DNA of 64,000 nt, from NCBI RefSeq assembly GCF_019956555.1, contig NZ_JAHBDQ010000003.1, forward strand, positions 124,001 through 188,000, in the 5' to 3' direction. Below, piece by piece: positions 36,941 to 45,977 of this stretch (its first letter is position 1; the number at the start of each line of letters is the position of its first letter). The notes below the pieces were generated by a model. It searched no databases. It saw nothing but the letters and a program-made list of their open reading frames with translations, and was not told the DNA's origin. The stretch is from Pseudomonas sp. A-RE-19. Its GTDB lineage: Bacteria > Pseudomonadota > Gammaproteobacteria > Pseudomonadales > Pseudomonadaceae. Position numbers and translations under genes: made by a program.

Positions 36941-37318
36941 ATGATCAAACCAACCCCGAATCCCCCAGAAACCGACAACGTTTCCCCTTACGAATCTGCT
37001 GATTCAAAAGAATTCCACGACGCCGCTAACCGCGCGCTCGACCACTACCTCAATCCATCCGCCCTCAAATCCCCCGTGGCCCGCAAGCCGAGCACGATGT
37101 ACATGATTGCGCCGGATATCAAAGACGAAGACCTGTTGGCCCACATCTGTGAATCGTTGGCCCAGGCCAGCGTGATGGCGAGTGATTTTGCGGGGTATCT
37201 GGAAGGGCCGCACCGGCACACGGCGATGGCGATTCAACAGATCGTCATGCTGGCAGAACTGGCGGCGAACCGGATGCTGGATAACGTGGGTGTACCAAAA
37301 CCTGCGCCACACAGCTGA
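36941..37318 (+). CDS. DUF6124/DUF3077-type small protein
   Basis: The 125-residue protein is soluble, with a proline-rich N-terminus (1-40) and a helical C-terminal domain (about 45-115; YMIAPDIKDEDLLAHICESLAQ, then DFAGYLEGPHRHTAMAIQQIVMLAELAANRML). This pattern matches the small DUF3077/DUF6124-type proteins that are abundant and multi-copy in fluorescent pseudomonads; the assignment is from memory of the family. The function is unknown. GGAG lies 7 bases before the ATG and is covered by a predicted hairpin in the leader. REP elements flank it on both sides. Confidence 0.75.
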   Translation: MIKPTPNPPETDNVSPYESADSKEFHDAANRALDHYLNPSALKSPVARKPSTMYMIAPDIKDEDLLAHICESLAQASVMASDFAGYLEGPHRHTAMAIQQIVMLAELAANRMLDNVGVPKPAPHS

Positions 37319-37323
37319 CCCCT

Positions 37324-37413
37324 TGTAGGAGCGAGGCTTGCCCGCGAAGGCGGTCCGACATCCAACATTGATGTCGTCTGACACACCGCTTTCGCGAGCA
37401 AGCTCAGCTCCTA
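37324..37413. repeat. REPIN, gcgaggcttgcccgcgaagg family
   Basis: Left copy TGTAGGAGCGAGGCTTGCCC and right copy ending CAGCTCCTACA in inverted orientation, around a spacer with CATCCAACATTGATGTCG. It starts 6 bp after the DUF6124-type stop codon. Confidence 0.9.
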
Positions 37414-37450
37414 CAATTGAACCGTGTGCATCTGCGAGAGATGGGTTGGC

Positions 37451-37502
37451 TGTCAGGTCGCCTTCGCGGGCAAGTCGGATCGCCGCACCGCTCGCTCCTA
37501 CG
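37451..37502 (-). repeat. Solo diverged REP
   Basis: A reverse-oriented copy ending CTCGCTCCTACGGG, with an insertion (TCGGATCGCCG) relative to the consensus, lies 40 bp after the REPIN. The rest of the 400-bp gap to 37717 shows no convincing gene; a 26-codon hydrophobic frame at 37520-37600 (minus) lacks a ribosome-binding site. Confidence 0.6.
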
Positions 37503-37717
37503 GGATCGCCGTTGGCCTTTCAATGAGCAAAGGCCCGGCCCAGAGCGGTGAAGCTGGGGCCGGCCAGTACGATCAGCAACGCCGGGAAGAGAAACAACAT
37601 CGATGTTCACAACGCTTCAAGTCGCGCTGTGATTTGACTGCTGTCAATGGGCAGTCATTTGCCAATCCCGCAAAGGGCTTCTAACGTCAAGGCTTAGTCC
37701 ATTGCAGGTGTTACCCC

Positions 37718-38128
37718 ATGAACGCTCCAGCGCTCCCTCGCCAACAGCTGCTTCTGGTCGATGATGAGGAGGATGCGTTACTGGAACTGGCGGAGTTGCT
37801 GGAGGGCGAGGGCTTTACTTGTTTTACCGCAACGTCGGTCAAACTCGCCCTTAATCATTTGACTCGTCATCCTGATATTGCACTGGTGATTACTGATTTG
37901 CGGATGCCGGAGGAGAGTGGCATTTCGTTGATCAAGCGCTTGCGTGAGCATACGGCGCGGCAGCATTTGCCGGTGATTGTGACGTCGGGGCATGCGGATA
38001 TGGATGATGTGAGTGATATGTTGCGGTTGCAGGTGCTGGATTTGTTTCGCAAGCCGATTTATCACGTGCGGTTGTTGGAGACGTTGAATAATTTGTTTCC
38101 GCAGCCTCGGGATTTGGTGAGTTCCTGA
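37718..38128 (+). CDS. Stand-alone receiver-domain response regulator
   Basis: The 136-residue protein is a single CheY-like receiver: acidic pair in LLVDDEEDALLEL (about 12-24), phospho-acceptor Asp in LVITDLRMPEESG (about residue 61), TSGHAD, and the lysine in FRKPIYH. There is no output domain. Stand-alone receivers work as phosphate relays or protein-interaction switches. It lies 1.2 kb from pprB, but a functional link to PprA is only a guess. Codon use shows more G/T-ending codons (TTG, GTG, TTT) than the core genes, as does the end of pprB. Confidence 0.85.
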   Translation: MNAPALPRQQLLLVDDEEDALLELAELLEGEGFTCFTATSVKLALNHLTRHPDIALVITDLRMPEESGISLIKRLREHTARQHLPVIVTSGHADMDDVSDMLRLQVLDLFRKPIYHVRLLETLNNLFPQPRDLVSS

Positions 38129-38150
38129 TCTACGGTCAAGATCGAAAGCC

Positions 38151-38258
38151 AGGATCAAAAGATCGCAGCCATCGGCAGCTCCTGCACGGACTATGCGTTT
38201 GCCCTGTAGGAGCTGCCGAAGGCTGCGATCTTTTGATCCTGGCGGCCTGACAGCCGAA
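38151..38258. repeat. Divergent REP pair, gctgcgatcttttgat family
   Basis: A reverse copy (38151-38186) and a forward copy (38204-38238) point heads together, the opposite of a normal REPIN. The forward copy continues into CCTGGCGGCCTGACAGCCGA (38239-38258), nearly identical to 36541-36560. Confidence 0.85.
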
Positions 38259-38261
38259 CAA

Positions 38262-39116
38262 TCACGCAACAGGCCGCCACTGCCCCACCATATGCTCAAT
38301 CCCCCCCGCGCCCATCAACTGAAAATCCCCGCTGGAACCTGCCGCGCTGGACATCAGTGTCACTTCACTGGGAAGGCGCACCGGTTTCCTGAACTGCACC
38401 GCAATCTCGACGTTGGCCGTCGGCAAATGATCGGTCAGGGCTGCCAGCGTACGTGCCTTGTTCCACAGGCCATGGGCGATGGCGCTGGGAAAACCGAAGA
38501 GTTTTGCGCTGATCGCACTCAGGTGGATCGGGTTGTAGTCTCCGGACACCTTGGCGTATCGGCGGCCAATGTCCGCGGGTGCTTTCCAGTGGGCCACTTC
38601 GGTCAGTGACAATGTCGATGCAAACGCCTCCTCGACGGGCTCGCCTTCCAGTTTGACGCCGCGACAGAGCATCTGGCTTTCAGCCTCCCACAGCACGCCC
38701 AACTGGTCGTCGAGCGTCGTTACCAAATCGAATGTCGCCCCCTTGGCGTGGGGTTGCAGATTCTGCACCTTCACGCTGACCCGCACCCGGTGCACGCCGC
38801 CCATGGGGCGCAAGATGCGGATGCGATTGCTCAAGTGAATCAGCCCCAGCAACGGGAAGGGAAACGCTTTGGCCGTGAGTAGCTGCATCTGCAAGGCAAA
38901 CGCCAGGATGTGTGGATACGTCGGTGGTAGCAGCCCGTTGTCGGCAAAACCACACACCTTGCGATACGCCTCCAGGCGTTTCGGATCGACATTGACCCAG
39001 CAGTGATAACCCAGGTCAGGCAGTGTGGTGCCGGTGATTTTGCGTCGCGTTGCCGCTTTCACATACAGCGTCTGCAGGCCCGGTTCGCTATTGAGTGTGT
39101 GCCAGTCGGTGGTCAT
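38262..39116 (-). CDS. MaoC-like acyl dehydratase
   Basis: The 284-residue protein has a double hot-dog layout: an N-terminal FAS1-type dehydratase-like half and a C-terminal MaoC domain with the hydratase motif DYNPIHLSAISAKLFGFPSAIAHGLWNK (catalytic Asp and His in the 193-198 region). It is expected to hydrate 2-enoyl thioesters to the (R)-3-hydroxy form or the reverse. The ATG has GGGAG upstream. It lies 2 bp after the FabG4-type reductase on the same strand, forming an operon; the divergent thiolase completes a fatty-acyl set. Confidence 0.88.
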   Translation of the reverse strand: MTTDWHTLNSEPGLQTLYVKAATRRKITGTTLPDLGYHCWVNVDPKRLEAYRKVCGFADNGLLPPTYPHILAFALQMQLLTAKAFPFPLLGLIHLSNRIRILRPMGGVHRVRVSVKVQNLQPHAKGATFDLVTTLDDQLGVLWEAESQMLCRGVKLEGEPVEEAFASTLSLTEVAHWKAPADIGRRYAKVSGDYNPIHLSAISAKLFGFPSAIAHGLWNKARTLAALTDHLPTANVEIAVQFRKPVRLPSEVTLMSSAAGSSGDFQLMGAGGIEHMVGQWRPVA

Positions 39117-39118
39117 GG

Positions 39119-40471
39119 TCAGGCTCCCAACGCGCTTTGCCCGCAGACGCGCAACGCTTGCCCGCTAAACGCTCCGGTGCCCGGTTGCGCCATCCAGGCC
39201 ACGGCTTCGGCGACGTCTTGCGGCAGGCCGCCCTGGCCCAACGAACTCATGCGCCGCCCGGCTTCGCGCACGCCGAAGGGCAGGTGCGCGGTCATTTGGG
39301 TTTCGATGAACCCTGGCGCCACCGCATTGATGCTGATACCGCGCTCAGCCAGCAGCGGCGCCCAGGCCTGGGCCAGGCCGATCAGCCCGGCCTTGCTCGC
39401 CGCGTAATTGGTTTGCCCGCGATTACCGGCGATGCCGCTGATGGACGCCAGCAGGATCACTCGGCCGTCGTCGCGCAAGGTGCCGCTGTCGAGCAACGCC
39501 TTGGTCAGCACTTGCGGCGCGTTGAGGTTGACCGCCAGCACCGCGTCCCAGAATTCCGGGGTCATGTTGGCCAGGGTTTTGTCCCGGGTGATGCCTGCGT
39601 TGTGGACCACGATGTCGATGCCGTCGGGCAAGTGTTCGATCAATTGTGCGGCGGCGTCTTCGGCGCAGATGTCCAGCGTGATGCCGCGCCCGCCGAGGCG
39701 TGCAGCCAAGGCTTCGAGATCGGCTTTGGCCGGTGGCACGTCGAGCAGGATCACCTCGGCGCCATCGCGGGCCAGGGTTTCGGCGATCGAGGCGCCGATG
39801 CCGCGAGCCGCGCCCGTCACCAGTGCCTTGCGCCCTGACAAGGGGCGAGTCCAGTCCATCACCTGCGCCTCACACGCCTTCAAGCGTATGACTTGCCCGG
39901 AAATGAACGCGCTTTTGGGCGAGAGGAAAAACCGCAATGGGCCTTCCAGTTGATCTTCGGCACCTTCACCAACATAGATCAGCTGCAAAGTGCCGCCGCT
40001 GCGCAGTTCCTTGGCCAGCGAACGGCTGAAACCTTCCAGGGCGCGTTGGGCGCTGGCGGCGAACGGGTCGCTCAAGGTCTCTGGCGCCCGGCCCAGAATC
40101 ACCAGATGCGCATGGTGATCGAGGTTTTTCATCAGTGGCTGGAAGAACTCGCGCAGCTGTTTCAACTGATCGACCTGCACCAGATCACTGGCGTCGAACA
40201 CCACGGCCTTGAGTTTCTGGCCGTGGCCGGGAATCCACGCAGTGGCCAGGGTCGGATCGGTGCCATAGCTGTAAATCGTGTCGGTCAGGCGGTTGGCGAG
40301 CGTGCTGACTTTTTCCGCCAACGGGCCACCGCCAATCAACAGCGCCCCCTCGATAGGCCGCAGCCGGCCTGCTTGCCAGCGTTCCAGTCGTACCGGCGAC
40401 GGAAGACCCAGGGCTCCGACCACGCGATGGCCGATGGACGAATTGGCGAAGTCGATATAGCGATCAGACAT
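39119..40471 (-). CDS. High-molecular-weight 3-oxoacyl-ACP reductase (FabG4 type)
   Basis: The 450-residue protein is much longer than ordinary FabG (about 245). An N-terminal domain (1-205) with a degenerate Rossmann look precedes a C-terminal SDR domain with TGAARGIGASIAE (about 215-227), NAG, catalytic Ser in LLASISGIAGNRGQ, and YAASKAG. This is the FabG4/HMwFabG architecture, which reduces 3-oxoacyl-CoA or -ACP with NAD(P)H. Its order next to a thiolase matches P. aeruginosa PA4785-PA4786. Starts at an ATG with GGAG upstream; operon with the MaoC gene. Confidence 0.93.
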   Translation of the reverse strand: MSDRYIDFANSSIGHRVVGALGLPSPVRLERWQAGRLRPIEGALLIGGGPLAEKVSTLANRLTDTIYSYGTDPTLATAWIPGHGQKLKAVVFDASDLVQVDQLKQLREFFQPLMKNLDHHAHLVILGRAPETLSDPFAASAQRALEGFSRSLAKELRSGGTLQLIYVGEGAEDQLEGPLRFFLSPKSAFISGQVIRLKACEAQVMDWTRPLSGRKALVTGAARGIGASIAETLARDGAEVILLDVPPAKADLEALAARLGGRGITLDICAEDAAAQLIEHLPDGIDIVVHNAGITRDKTLANMTPEFWDAVLAVNLNAPQVLTKALLDSGTLRDDGRVILLASISGIAGNRGQTNYAASKAGLIGLAQAWAPLLAERGISINAVAPGFIETQMTAHLPFGVREAGRRMSSLGQGGLPQDVAEAVAWMAQPGTGAFSGQALRVCGQSALGA

Positions 40472-40603
40472 GGATTACGCTCCAGTAGCCGGGGTTGAAA
40501 GTGTGGACCACGAATGGCAATTAGTCGCTCGGCCCACGAGATAAGGCCTACGCTTGATCATTGCAGGTTAGTTTGTAACGGGACTTTCGGGGAGTGCAGA
40601 ACC

Positions 40604-40693
40604 TGTGGGAGCGGGCTTGCTCGCGAAAGCGGTGTGTCAGTCAACAGAGATGTTGAAGGTGATGGCCCCTTCGCGAGCAAGCCCGCTCCCACA
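40604..40693. repeat. REPIN, gcgggcttgctcgcga family
   Basis: Inverted copies TGTGGGAGCGGGCTTGCTCG (left) and its reverse complement (right) with spacer GTCAACAGAGATGTTGAAGG. It occupies the divergent gap between fabG4 and the thiolase gene, so it lies in or near their promoters. Confidence 0.93.
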
Positions 40694-40731
40694 GGGTTTG
40701 GTGTTCATAGTTGATTAAAAGGAGCTTTTTC

Positions 40732-42009
40732 ATGACTCAGCTGCGTCGCGTCGCGATTATCGGTGGTAACCGTATCCCCTTTGCCCGGTCCAACGGGCCG
40801 TACGCCACTGCCAGTAACCAGGCGATGTTCACCGCAGCGCTGGAAGGTCTGATCGAGCGCTATAACCTGCACGGTGTGCGCATGGGCGAAGTGGCGGCGG
40901 GTGCGCTGCTCAAGTATTTGCGCGATTACGGCCTGACCCGCGAATGCGTGCTGGGCTCGCGGTTGTCGCCGACGACGCCGGCCTACGACATCCAGCAAGC
41001 CTGCGGCACGGGGCTTGAGGCGACATTGTTGGTGGCGAACAAAATCGCCCTGGGTCAGATCGAATGTGGCATTGCCGGCGGCGTCGACACCGCCTCGGAC
41101 GTGCCGATCGGGGTCAACGAAAGCCTGCGCAAGATCCTCCTGCAAGCCAACCGCGCCAAGAGCACCGCCGACAAACTGAAAACCTTCCTGCAACTGCGTC
41201 CCCGACACTTGATGCCCGACTTTCCAAGCATCGGCGAGCCGCGCACCGGCCTGACCATGGGTCAACACTGTGAATTGATGGCCCAGACCTGGAACATCCC
41301 GCGCGACGAGCAGGATCGGCTGACCCAGGAAAGCCATCAGAAAATGGCCGCGTCCTACGCCGAAGGTTGGCACAACGATTTGATGACACCGTTCCTCGGT
41401 CTGACCCGGGACAACAACCTGCGCCCGGATCTGACCCTGGAAAAACTGGCTTCACTGAAACCGGCCTTCGAGAAAAGCGCCAAGGGCACCCTGACCGCGG
41501 GCAACTCCACGCCACTCACCGATGGCGCGTCGGTGGTGCTGCTGGGCAGCGAGGCGTGGGCGAAGGAGCGCGGCTTGCCGATCCTCGCCTATTGGCGCGA
41601 CGGCGAAGCGGCGGCGGTGGATTTCGTCAACGGTGCCGAAGGGCTGCTGATGGCGCCGGCTTATGCGGTGCCGCGTTTACTGGCGCGCAATGGCCTGACC
41701 TTGCAGGACTTCGATTATTACGAAATCCATGAAGCGTTCGCCGCGCAGGTGCTGTGCACACTCAAGGCCTGGGAAGATCCGGAGTTCTGCAAAACCCGCC
41801 TCGGCCTCGACGCTCCGTTGGGTTCCATTGACCGCAGCCGCTTGAACGTCAAGGGCAGTTCACTGGCCGCCGGGCATCCATTTGCCGCCACCGGTGCGCG
41901 CATCGTCGCCAACCTGGCGAAGCTGCTGGACGCGGCGGGCAAGGGCCGAGGGTTGATCTCGATCTGCGCAGCGGGCGGCCAGGGCGTGACGGCGATTATC
42001 GAGCGCTGA
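40732..42009 (+). CDS. Acetyl-CoA C-acyltransferase (thiolase, FadI-like)
   Basis: The 425-residue protein starts at the ATG at 40732 after AAGGAG. It has the catalytic Cys in DIQQACGTGLEA (about 90), the conserved YYEIHEAFAAQVLC (His about 341), and the C-terminal active site GSSLAAGHPFAATGAR and SICAAGGQG (second Cys). It is expected to condense or cleave 3-ketoacyl-CoA. With the divergent reductase and hydratase, three of the four reactions of an acyl-chain cycle are coded in 3.7 kb. No acyl-CoA dehydrogenase or regulator is next to it. Confidence 0.95.
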   Translation: MTQLRRVAIIGGNRIPFARSNGPYATASNQAMFTAALEGLIERYNLHGVRMGEVAAGALLKYLRDYGLTRECVLGSRLSPTTPAYDIQQACGTGLEATLLVANKIALGQIECGIAGGVDTASDVPIGVNESLRKILLQANRAKSTADKLKTFLQLRPRHLMPDFPSIGEPRTGLTMGQHCELMAQTWNIPRDEQDRLTQESHQKMAASYAEGWHNDLMTPFLGLTRDNNLRPDLTLEKLASLKPAFEKSAKGTLTAGNSTPLTDGASVVLLGSEAWAKERGLPILAYWRDGEAAAVDFVNGAEGLLMAPAYAVPRLLARNGLTLQDFDYYEIHEAFAAQVLCTLKAWEDPEFCKTRLGLDAPLGSIDRSRLNVKGSSLAAGHPFAATGARIVANLAKLLDAAGKGRGLISICAAGGQGVTAIIER

Positions 42010-42023
42010 TTGCGGATTGCTGA

Positions 42024-43052
42024 TTACTGGGGGTTGAGCACGGCCGCGCGTTGCTGCGCGGCCAGTTCCCGGTTGCGGTTGGCGTAACCCTCGGCCATCA
42101 CCGAGCAGACGATCAGCTGCAATGGGTGATAGATCATGATCGGCAACAGAATCAAGCCAAGGCCGGGGTTGGCGCCGAAGATCAGCGCCGCCATCGGTGC
42201 ACCGGCCGCCAGGGATTTTTTGCTGGCGCAGAACACCGCGGCAATCTCATCGGCAGGGCTGAACTTCAGCGCGTGAGCGGTGCGGGTGGTCATCCACAGA
42301 ATGATCGCCAGCAGCATCGCGCTGCCCATCAACGCCGTGAGAATCACGCTGTTGCCCTGTTGTTGCCACATCCCCGACACCATCGAATTGCAAAACGCCG
42401 CGTACACCAGCAGCAGAATCACCAGTTTGTCGGCGACGTTGGTGTAGCGCTTGTGCCGAGCGAAGAACTTGCCAATCAACGGCCGCACCAACTGGCCCAG
42501 CACCAGCGGCAACAGCAACATCGCGCACAAATCGAGCAGGGTCGAACCCAGATCGATGCCGCCAGCGCCGCTACCGACCACGAAACTCACCAGCAACGGT
42601 GTCAGAAAAATCCCCAGCACGCTGGACAGGCTCGCGTTGAGAATCGCTGCCGGTACATTGCCGCCCGCGCTACCGGTCAGGGCCACGGATGAGGAAATGG
42701 TCGAGGGCAGGGCGCAGAGGTAGAGGAAGCCGAGCATCAGCAGCGACGGAATGTGCGAACCCAGCAGTTTGTCGCTCAGCAGCCAGACCAACGGAAACAC
42801 CGCAAAGGTGAAGGTTTGAACCATCACGTGCAGCTTCCAGTTTTTCAGGCCGTGGCGGATCTGCTCGCTGGAGAGGTTGACCCCGTGCAGGAAGAACACC
42901 AGGAACACGCCGATGTTGATCACGTACTCCGCGTGCATCCCGCCGCCGGTGGCGCCGAAGCTCGGGAAAAAATACGCCAGCAGTGTGGCGATCAGCATGC
43001 CGCACAGGAACCAGTCGGTGACCACGCGTTTGAGGTGTTTGAAGGCATGCAT
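42024..43052 (-). CDS. SBF-like bile acid:sodium symporter family transporter
   Basis: The 342-residue protein has about ten membrane helices and the SBF-like (YfeH-type) pattern: VINIGVFLVFFLHGVNLS near the N-terminus, ALPSTISSSVALTGSAGGN (about 110-130), and EIAAVFCASKKSLAAGAPMA (about 262-281). These are family motifs of sodium-dependent transporters of organic anions; the substrate is not known. An ATG at 43052 is preferred over GTG 43061, with weak support for either. It is divergent from the AraC-type gene across about 85 bp, a common regulator-target arrangement. Confidence 0.9.
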   Translation of the reverse strand: MHAFKHLKRVVTDWFLCGMLIATLLAYFFPSFGATGGGMHAEYVINIGVFLVFFLHGVNLSSEQIRHGLKNWKLHVMVQTFTFAVFPLVWLLSDKLLGSHIPSLLMLGFLYLCALPSTISSSVALTGSAGGNVPAAILNASLSSVLGIFLTPLLVSFVVGSGAGGIDLGSTLLDLCAMLLLPLVLGQLVRPLIGKFFARHKRYTNVADKLVILLLVYAAFCNSMVSGMWQQQGNSVILTALMGSAMLLAIILWMTTRTAHALKFSPADEIAAVFCASKKSLAAGAPMAALIFGANPGLGLILLPIMIYHPLQLIVCSVMAEGYANRNRELAAQQRAAVLNPQ

Positions 43053-43136
43053 AAGTGGCACTCAATACATTTGTAAGAATTGATGACTTAGCCTAACGTC
43101 GGCCCCATCAGCCGTCTTGCGACACAAGGCCAATCA

Positions 43137-43928
43137 ATGCCGACTAACGGACAACTTTCCCTCGAACGGACCATCCCGGCGCTGACGACGTTGCCGCGAC
43201 CGTTGTATGCCCGGGCGGAAAGTCTGAATGCCGGCTCATGGACACCGCCTCATCGTCACGATTGGGTGCAGTTTTCCTACGCCATCAGCGGCGTTCTCGG
43301 CGTGCACACCGCCGAGGGCAGTTTCTTTGCGCCGCCGCAGTGGGGCATCTGGATTCCGGCGGATCTCGAGCATCAGGTCGTGACCTCGATGCGCGCCGAG
43401 ATGCGCAGCCTGTACGTGCGCCGCGAGGACTGCCCATGGGCCGATGGGCGTTGCCGGGTGCTGGAAGTCACGCCATTGGCGCGGGAGTTGATCAAGCGTT
43501 TTTGCCTGTTGCCGGTGGAGTATCCACAGGGTGACAGCCAGGAGGCGCGATTGGTGGGGGTGTTGCTGGATCAGTTGGCGAGTCTGCCGGAGGTGGGATT
43601 TTCCCTGCCGCTGCCCCGGCATGAGCGGTTGCTGGGTTTGTGCAATGAACTGATCGAAAACCCCGAGCGCACGGTGACCTTGCAGGAGTGGGCCGAGCGT
43701 TTGGGCACGTCGGAGAAAACCCTGATGCGCCTGTTTCAGCGTGAAACCGGGCTGAGCTTCCGCGGCTGGCGGCAGCGCATGCGGCTGCTGTCGTCATTGA
43801 GTTTGCTGGAAGAGGGCGACAGCGTGACCAATGCCGCGTTGTCTTGTGGGTATGACTCGACGTCGGCATTTATTGCGGCGTTCAAGGGATTGTTCGGGTT
43901 TACCCCGGGGGAGCTGTTTAGGCAGTGA
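43137..43928 (+). CDS. AraC family transcriptional regulator
   Basis: The 263-residue protein has an N-terminal cupin-type sensor (about 30-115; HRHDWVQFSYAISGVLGVHT) and a C-terminal double helix-turn-helix (about 165-260), with SEKTLMRLFQRETGLSFRGWRQRMRLL and the family hallmark AALSCGYDSTSAFIAAFKGLFGFTPGEL. It is likely to control the divergent SBF-type transporter gene, from which only about 85 bp separate it. A REP pair follows 6 bp after its stop. Confidence 0.93.
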   Translation: MPTNGQLSLERTIPALTTLPRPLYARAESLNAGSWTPPHRHDWVQFSYAISGVLGVHTAEGSFFAPPQWGIWIPADLEHQVVTSMRAEMRSLYVRREDCPWADGRCRVLEVTPLARELIKRFCLLPVEYPQGDSQEARLVGVLLDQLASLPEVGFSLPLPRHERLLGLCNELIENPERTVTLQEWAERLGTSEKTLMRLFQRETGLSFRGWRQRMRLLSSLSLLEEGDSVTNAALSCGYDSTSAFIAAFKGLFGFTPGELFRQ

Positions 43929-43933
43929 TGGCC

Positions 43934-44002
43934 TCATCGCGAGCAGGCTCGCTCCCACAGGGTTTTGCACTGTCCTTGTGGGAGCGAGCCTGCTCGCGAT
44001 TG
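43934..44002. repeat. Divergent REP pair, gagcctgctcgcga family
   Basis: A reverse copy (43934-43962) and a forward copy (43977-44002) point their heads together with a 14-bp gap, so it is not a standard REPIN but two outer halves of neighbouring elements. Confidence 0.85.
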
Positions 44003-44030
44003 GCCGCGAAGCGGCCACCGGGATTTCGGA

Positions 44031-45977
44031 TCAGGTTCTGAACCGCCGAACCAACCCATCCAGCTCATTCGACAACCCCGCCAGGCTCTGAGAATCCAGG
44101 CGCGCCGAGTTCGCCAGTTCCGCCACCAACTGCGCATCGCCATGAATCTGGCTGATGTGGCGATTGATGTCTTCGGCCACTTGATGCTGTTCCTCAGCCG
44201 CCGTAGCGATCTGAGTGTTCATGTCGCGAATCACATCCACCGACTCACGGATCTGCCCGAAGCTGCTGCGCGCTTCGCCGATGCGGGTCACCGATTGCTG
44301 AGACACTTCCAGGCTCGCATGCATCTGCTGTGTCACCTGGCTGGTGCGCTTGGCCAGGTTGCCGAGCAGCCCGTCGATTTCCGCTGTGGAATCAGCAGTC
44401 CGTTTGGCCAGGGCGCGAACTTCATCGGCCACCACCGCAAATCCGCGACCCTGTTCACCGGCCCGGGCCGCTTCGATGGCGGCGTTCAGCGCCAGCAGGT
44501 TGGTCTGTTCGGCGATGGAACGAATGGTCCCGAGGATCGACTGAATGTCATTGCTGTCGCGCTCAAGCTGCTGCATCGATTGCGCCGACTGTTCGATTTC
44601 CTGGCTCAAGCGATCGACACTGCTCACTGCGGCATCGATCTGCTGCTGACCTTCACGCGCCTGGCGCTGGCCGCTGTCGGCCGACTCGGCGGCCTGGCTG
44701 CAAGAGCGCGCGACTTCGTTGGCGGTGGCGACCATTTCGTGGAACGCCGTGGACACCATGTCCACCGCTTCACGCTGACGCCCGGCGGCTTCGGCCATGT
44801 CGCTGGACACTTGCGTCGAGCTCTGGGACGTGGCGAGGATCTTGGTCGCGGCGCCGCCGATGCTTTGGATCAGATTGCGAATCGCCGCCAGAAACTGGTT
44901 GAACCAGTTCGCCAGTTTCGCGGTTTCGTCGCTGCCACGGATGTGCAGGTTCTTGGTCAGGTCGCCTTCACCCTGGGCAATGCCTTCCAGACCGCTGGCC
45001 ACGCTGCGGATCGGCCGCACGATCAGGCTGGCGAAACTGGCGCCGACAGTGGCGAAGAGCACCGCCAGTACCGCCGCGATGATTGCGATCAGCCAGGTCA
45101 GTTGAGTGGCCGAGCTCATCACGTCGGTCTGCTTGATCAGGCCGATAAAGGTCCAGCCCAGTTGCTCCGACGGCCAGACGTTGGCCATGTAGCGCTCGCC
45201 ATTGAGCTCGACTTCCACCAGTCCTTTGCCGGCCTTGGCCAATTGCGCATAGCCGTCGCCGAGGCTGTTGAGGGCCTTGAAGTTGTGTTCCGGTTGCTTC
45301 GGATCGACCAGTACTTTGCCGGTGTTTTCCACCAGCATCAGGTAGCCGGTTTCGCCGAGTTTGATCTGTTTGACGATTTCGGTGAGCTGCTTGAGCGTCA
45401 CGTCGATGCTGACCACGCCGCCGTTGCTGCCCAGTTTGTTATCGATGGTGCGCACGGTGCTGACGTAGGTCGCGTCATCCTGAGCCCAGTAATAGGCCTC
45501 GGTGCGCAACGGCTTACCGGGTTTGGCCTGCGCGGCTTTATACCAGGGGCGCTGGCGCGGGTCGTAATTGCTCAGCTTCGCATCGTCCGGCCAGGACACG
45601 TAACCGCCCGCTGCGGTGCCAAGGATGGCATAGGCATAAGCCGGATGGCTGTTGCCCAGGTCCTGGAGGAGGGCGAAGACCTTTTTGTCCGACTCGCCTT
45701 GGGGAATGCTCTCGGCGTTGGCGCTCATGTAGGTCTTGAGGCTGTCGTCAGAGTTTTTGATCAGCGGTTGGGTGGCCAGGTAATCGACGTTCTGGCTGAT
45801 GCCGTCAAAGAACAGCTGCATGGCATTGCTGACCTGACGAATCTCGCGGCCGCTGCCGTCGACAAAATTATCCTTGGCATCGCTGCGCAAGTTCAGCACC
45901 ACGAGGGTGGCGACCAGCACCACGGGCAAACAGGCGATGATTGCAAACGCCCAGGTCAACTTCTGTTTGATGTTCAT
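44031..45977 (-). CDS. Methyl-accepting chemotaxis protein with dCache ligand domain
   Basis: A 648-residue chemoreceptor from the ATG at 45977, with GGAG upstream. A first transmembrane helix (about 10-30), a periplasmic double-Cache domain (about 35-275; YDPRQRPWY then [18 protein letters not shown] and [13 protein letters not shown]), a second helix (about 282-305), a HAMP domain, and a signalling domain with [33 protein letters not shown]. The R-xxx-WY signature resembles amine/amino-acid-binding dCache domains, but the ligand is not proven. No CheR pentapeptide. It lies alone. Confidence 0.92.
   Translation of the reverse strand: MNIKQKLTWAFAIIACLPVVLVATLVVLNLRSDAKDNFVDGSGREIRQVSNAMQLFFDGISQNVDYLATQPLIKNSDDSLKTYMSANAESIPQGESDKKVFALLQDLGNSHPAYAYAILGTAAGGYVSWPDDAKLSNYDPRQRPWYKAAQAKPGKPLRTEAYYWAQDDATYVSTVRTIDNKLGSNGGVVSIDVTLKQLTEIVKQIKLGETGYLMLVENTGKVLVDPKQPEHNFKALNSLGDGYAQLAKAGKGLVEVELNGERYMANVWPSEQLGWTFIGLIKQTDVMSSATQLTWLIAIIAAVLAVLFATVGASFASLIVRPIRSVASGLEGIAQGEGDLTKNLHIRGSDETAKLANWFNQFLAAIRNLIQSIGGAATKILATSQSSTQVSSDMAEAAGRQREAVDMVSTAFHEMVATANEVARSCSQAAESADSGQRQAREGQQQIDAAVSSVDRLSQEIEQSAQSMQQLERDSNDIQSILGTIRSIAEQTNLLALNAAIEAARAGEQGRGFAVVADEVRALAKRTADSTAEIDGLLGNLAKRTSQVTQQMHASLEVSQQSVTRIGEARSSFGQIRESVDVIRDMNTQIATAAEEQHQVAEDINRHISQIHGDAQLVAELANSARLDSQSLAGLSNELDGLVRRFRT

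Noticed and set aside
36655..36978. A 113-codon minus-strand frame opposite the DUF6124 leader
   Set aside because: It has no recognisable family, no ribosome-binding site, and overlaps the start of the DUF6124-type gene; it reflects the low stop frequency of GC-rich DNA.
37520..37600. A 26-codon hydrophobic reading frame on the minus strand (starts MLFLFPALLIVLAG)
   Set aside because: It could be a small membrane peptide, but there is no ribosome-binding site and an in-frame stop lies just upstream; most likely chance or a gene fragment.
37718..38128. The lone receiver as part of the PprAB system
   Set aside because: It lies 1.2 kb from pprB behind several REPs and an unrelated gene; no sequence feature ties it to PprA, so it is listed only as a stand-alone receiver.
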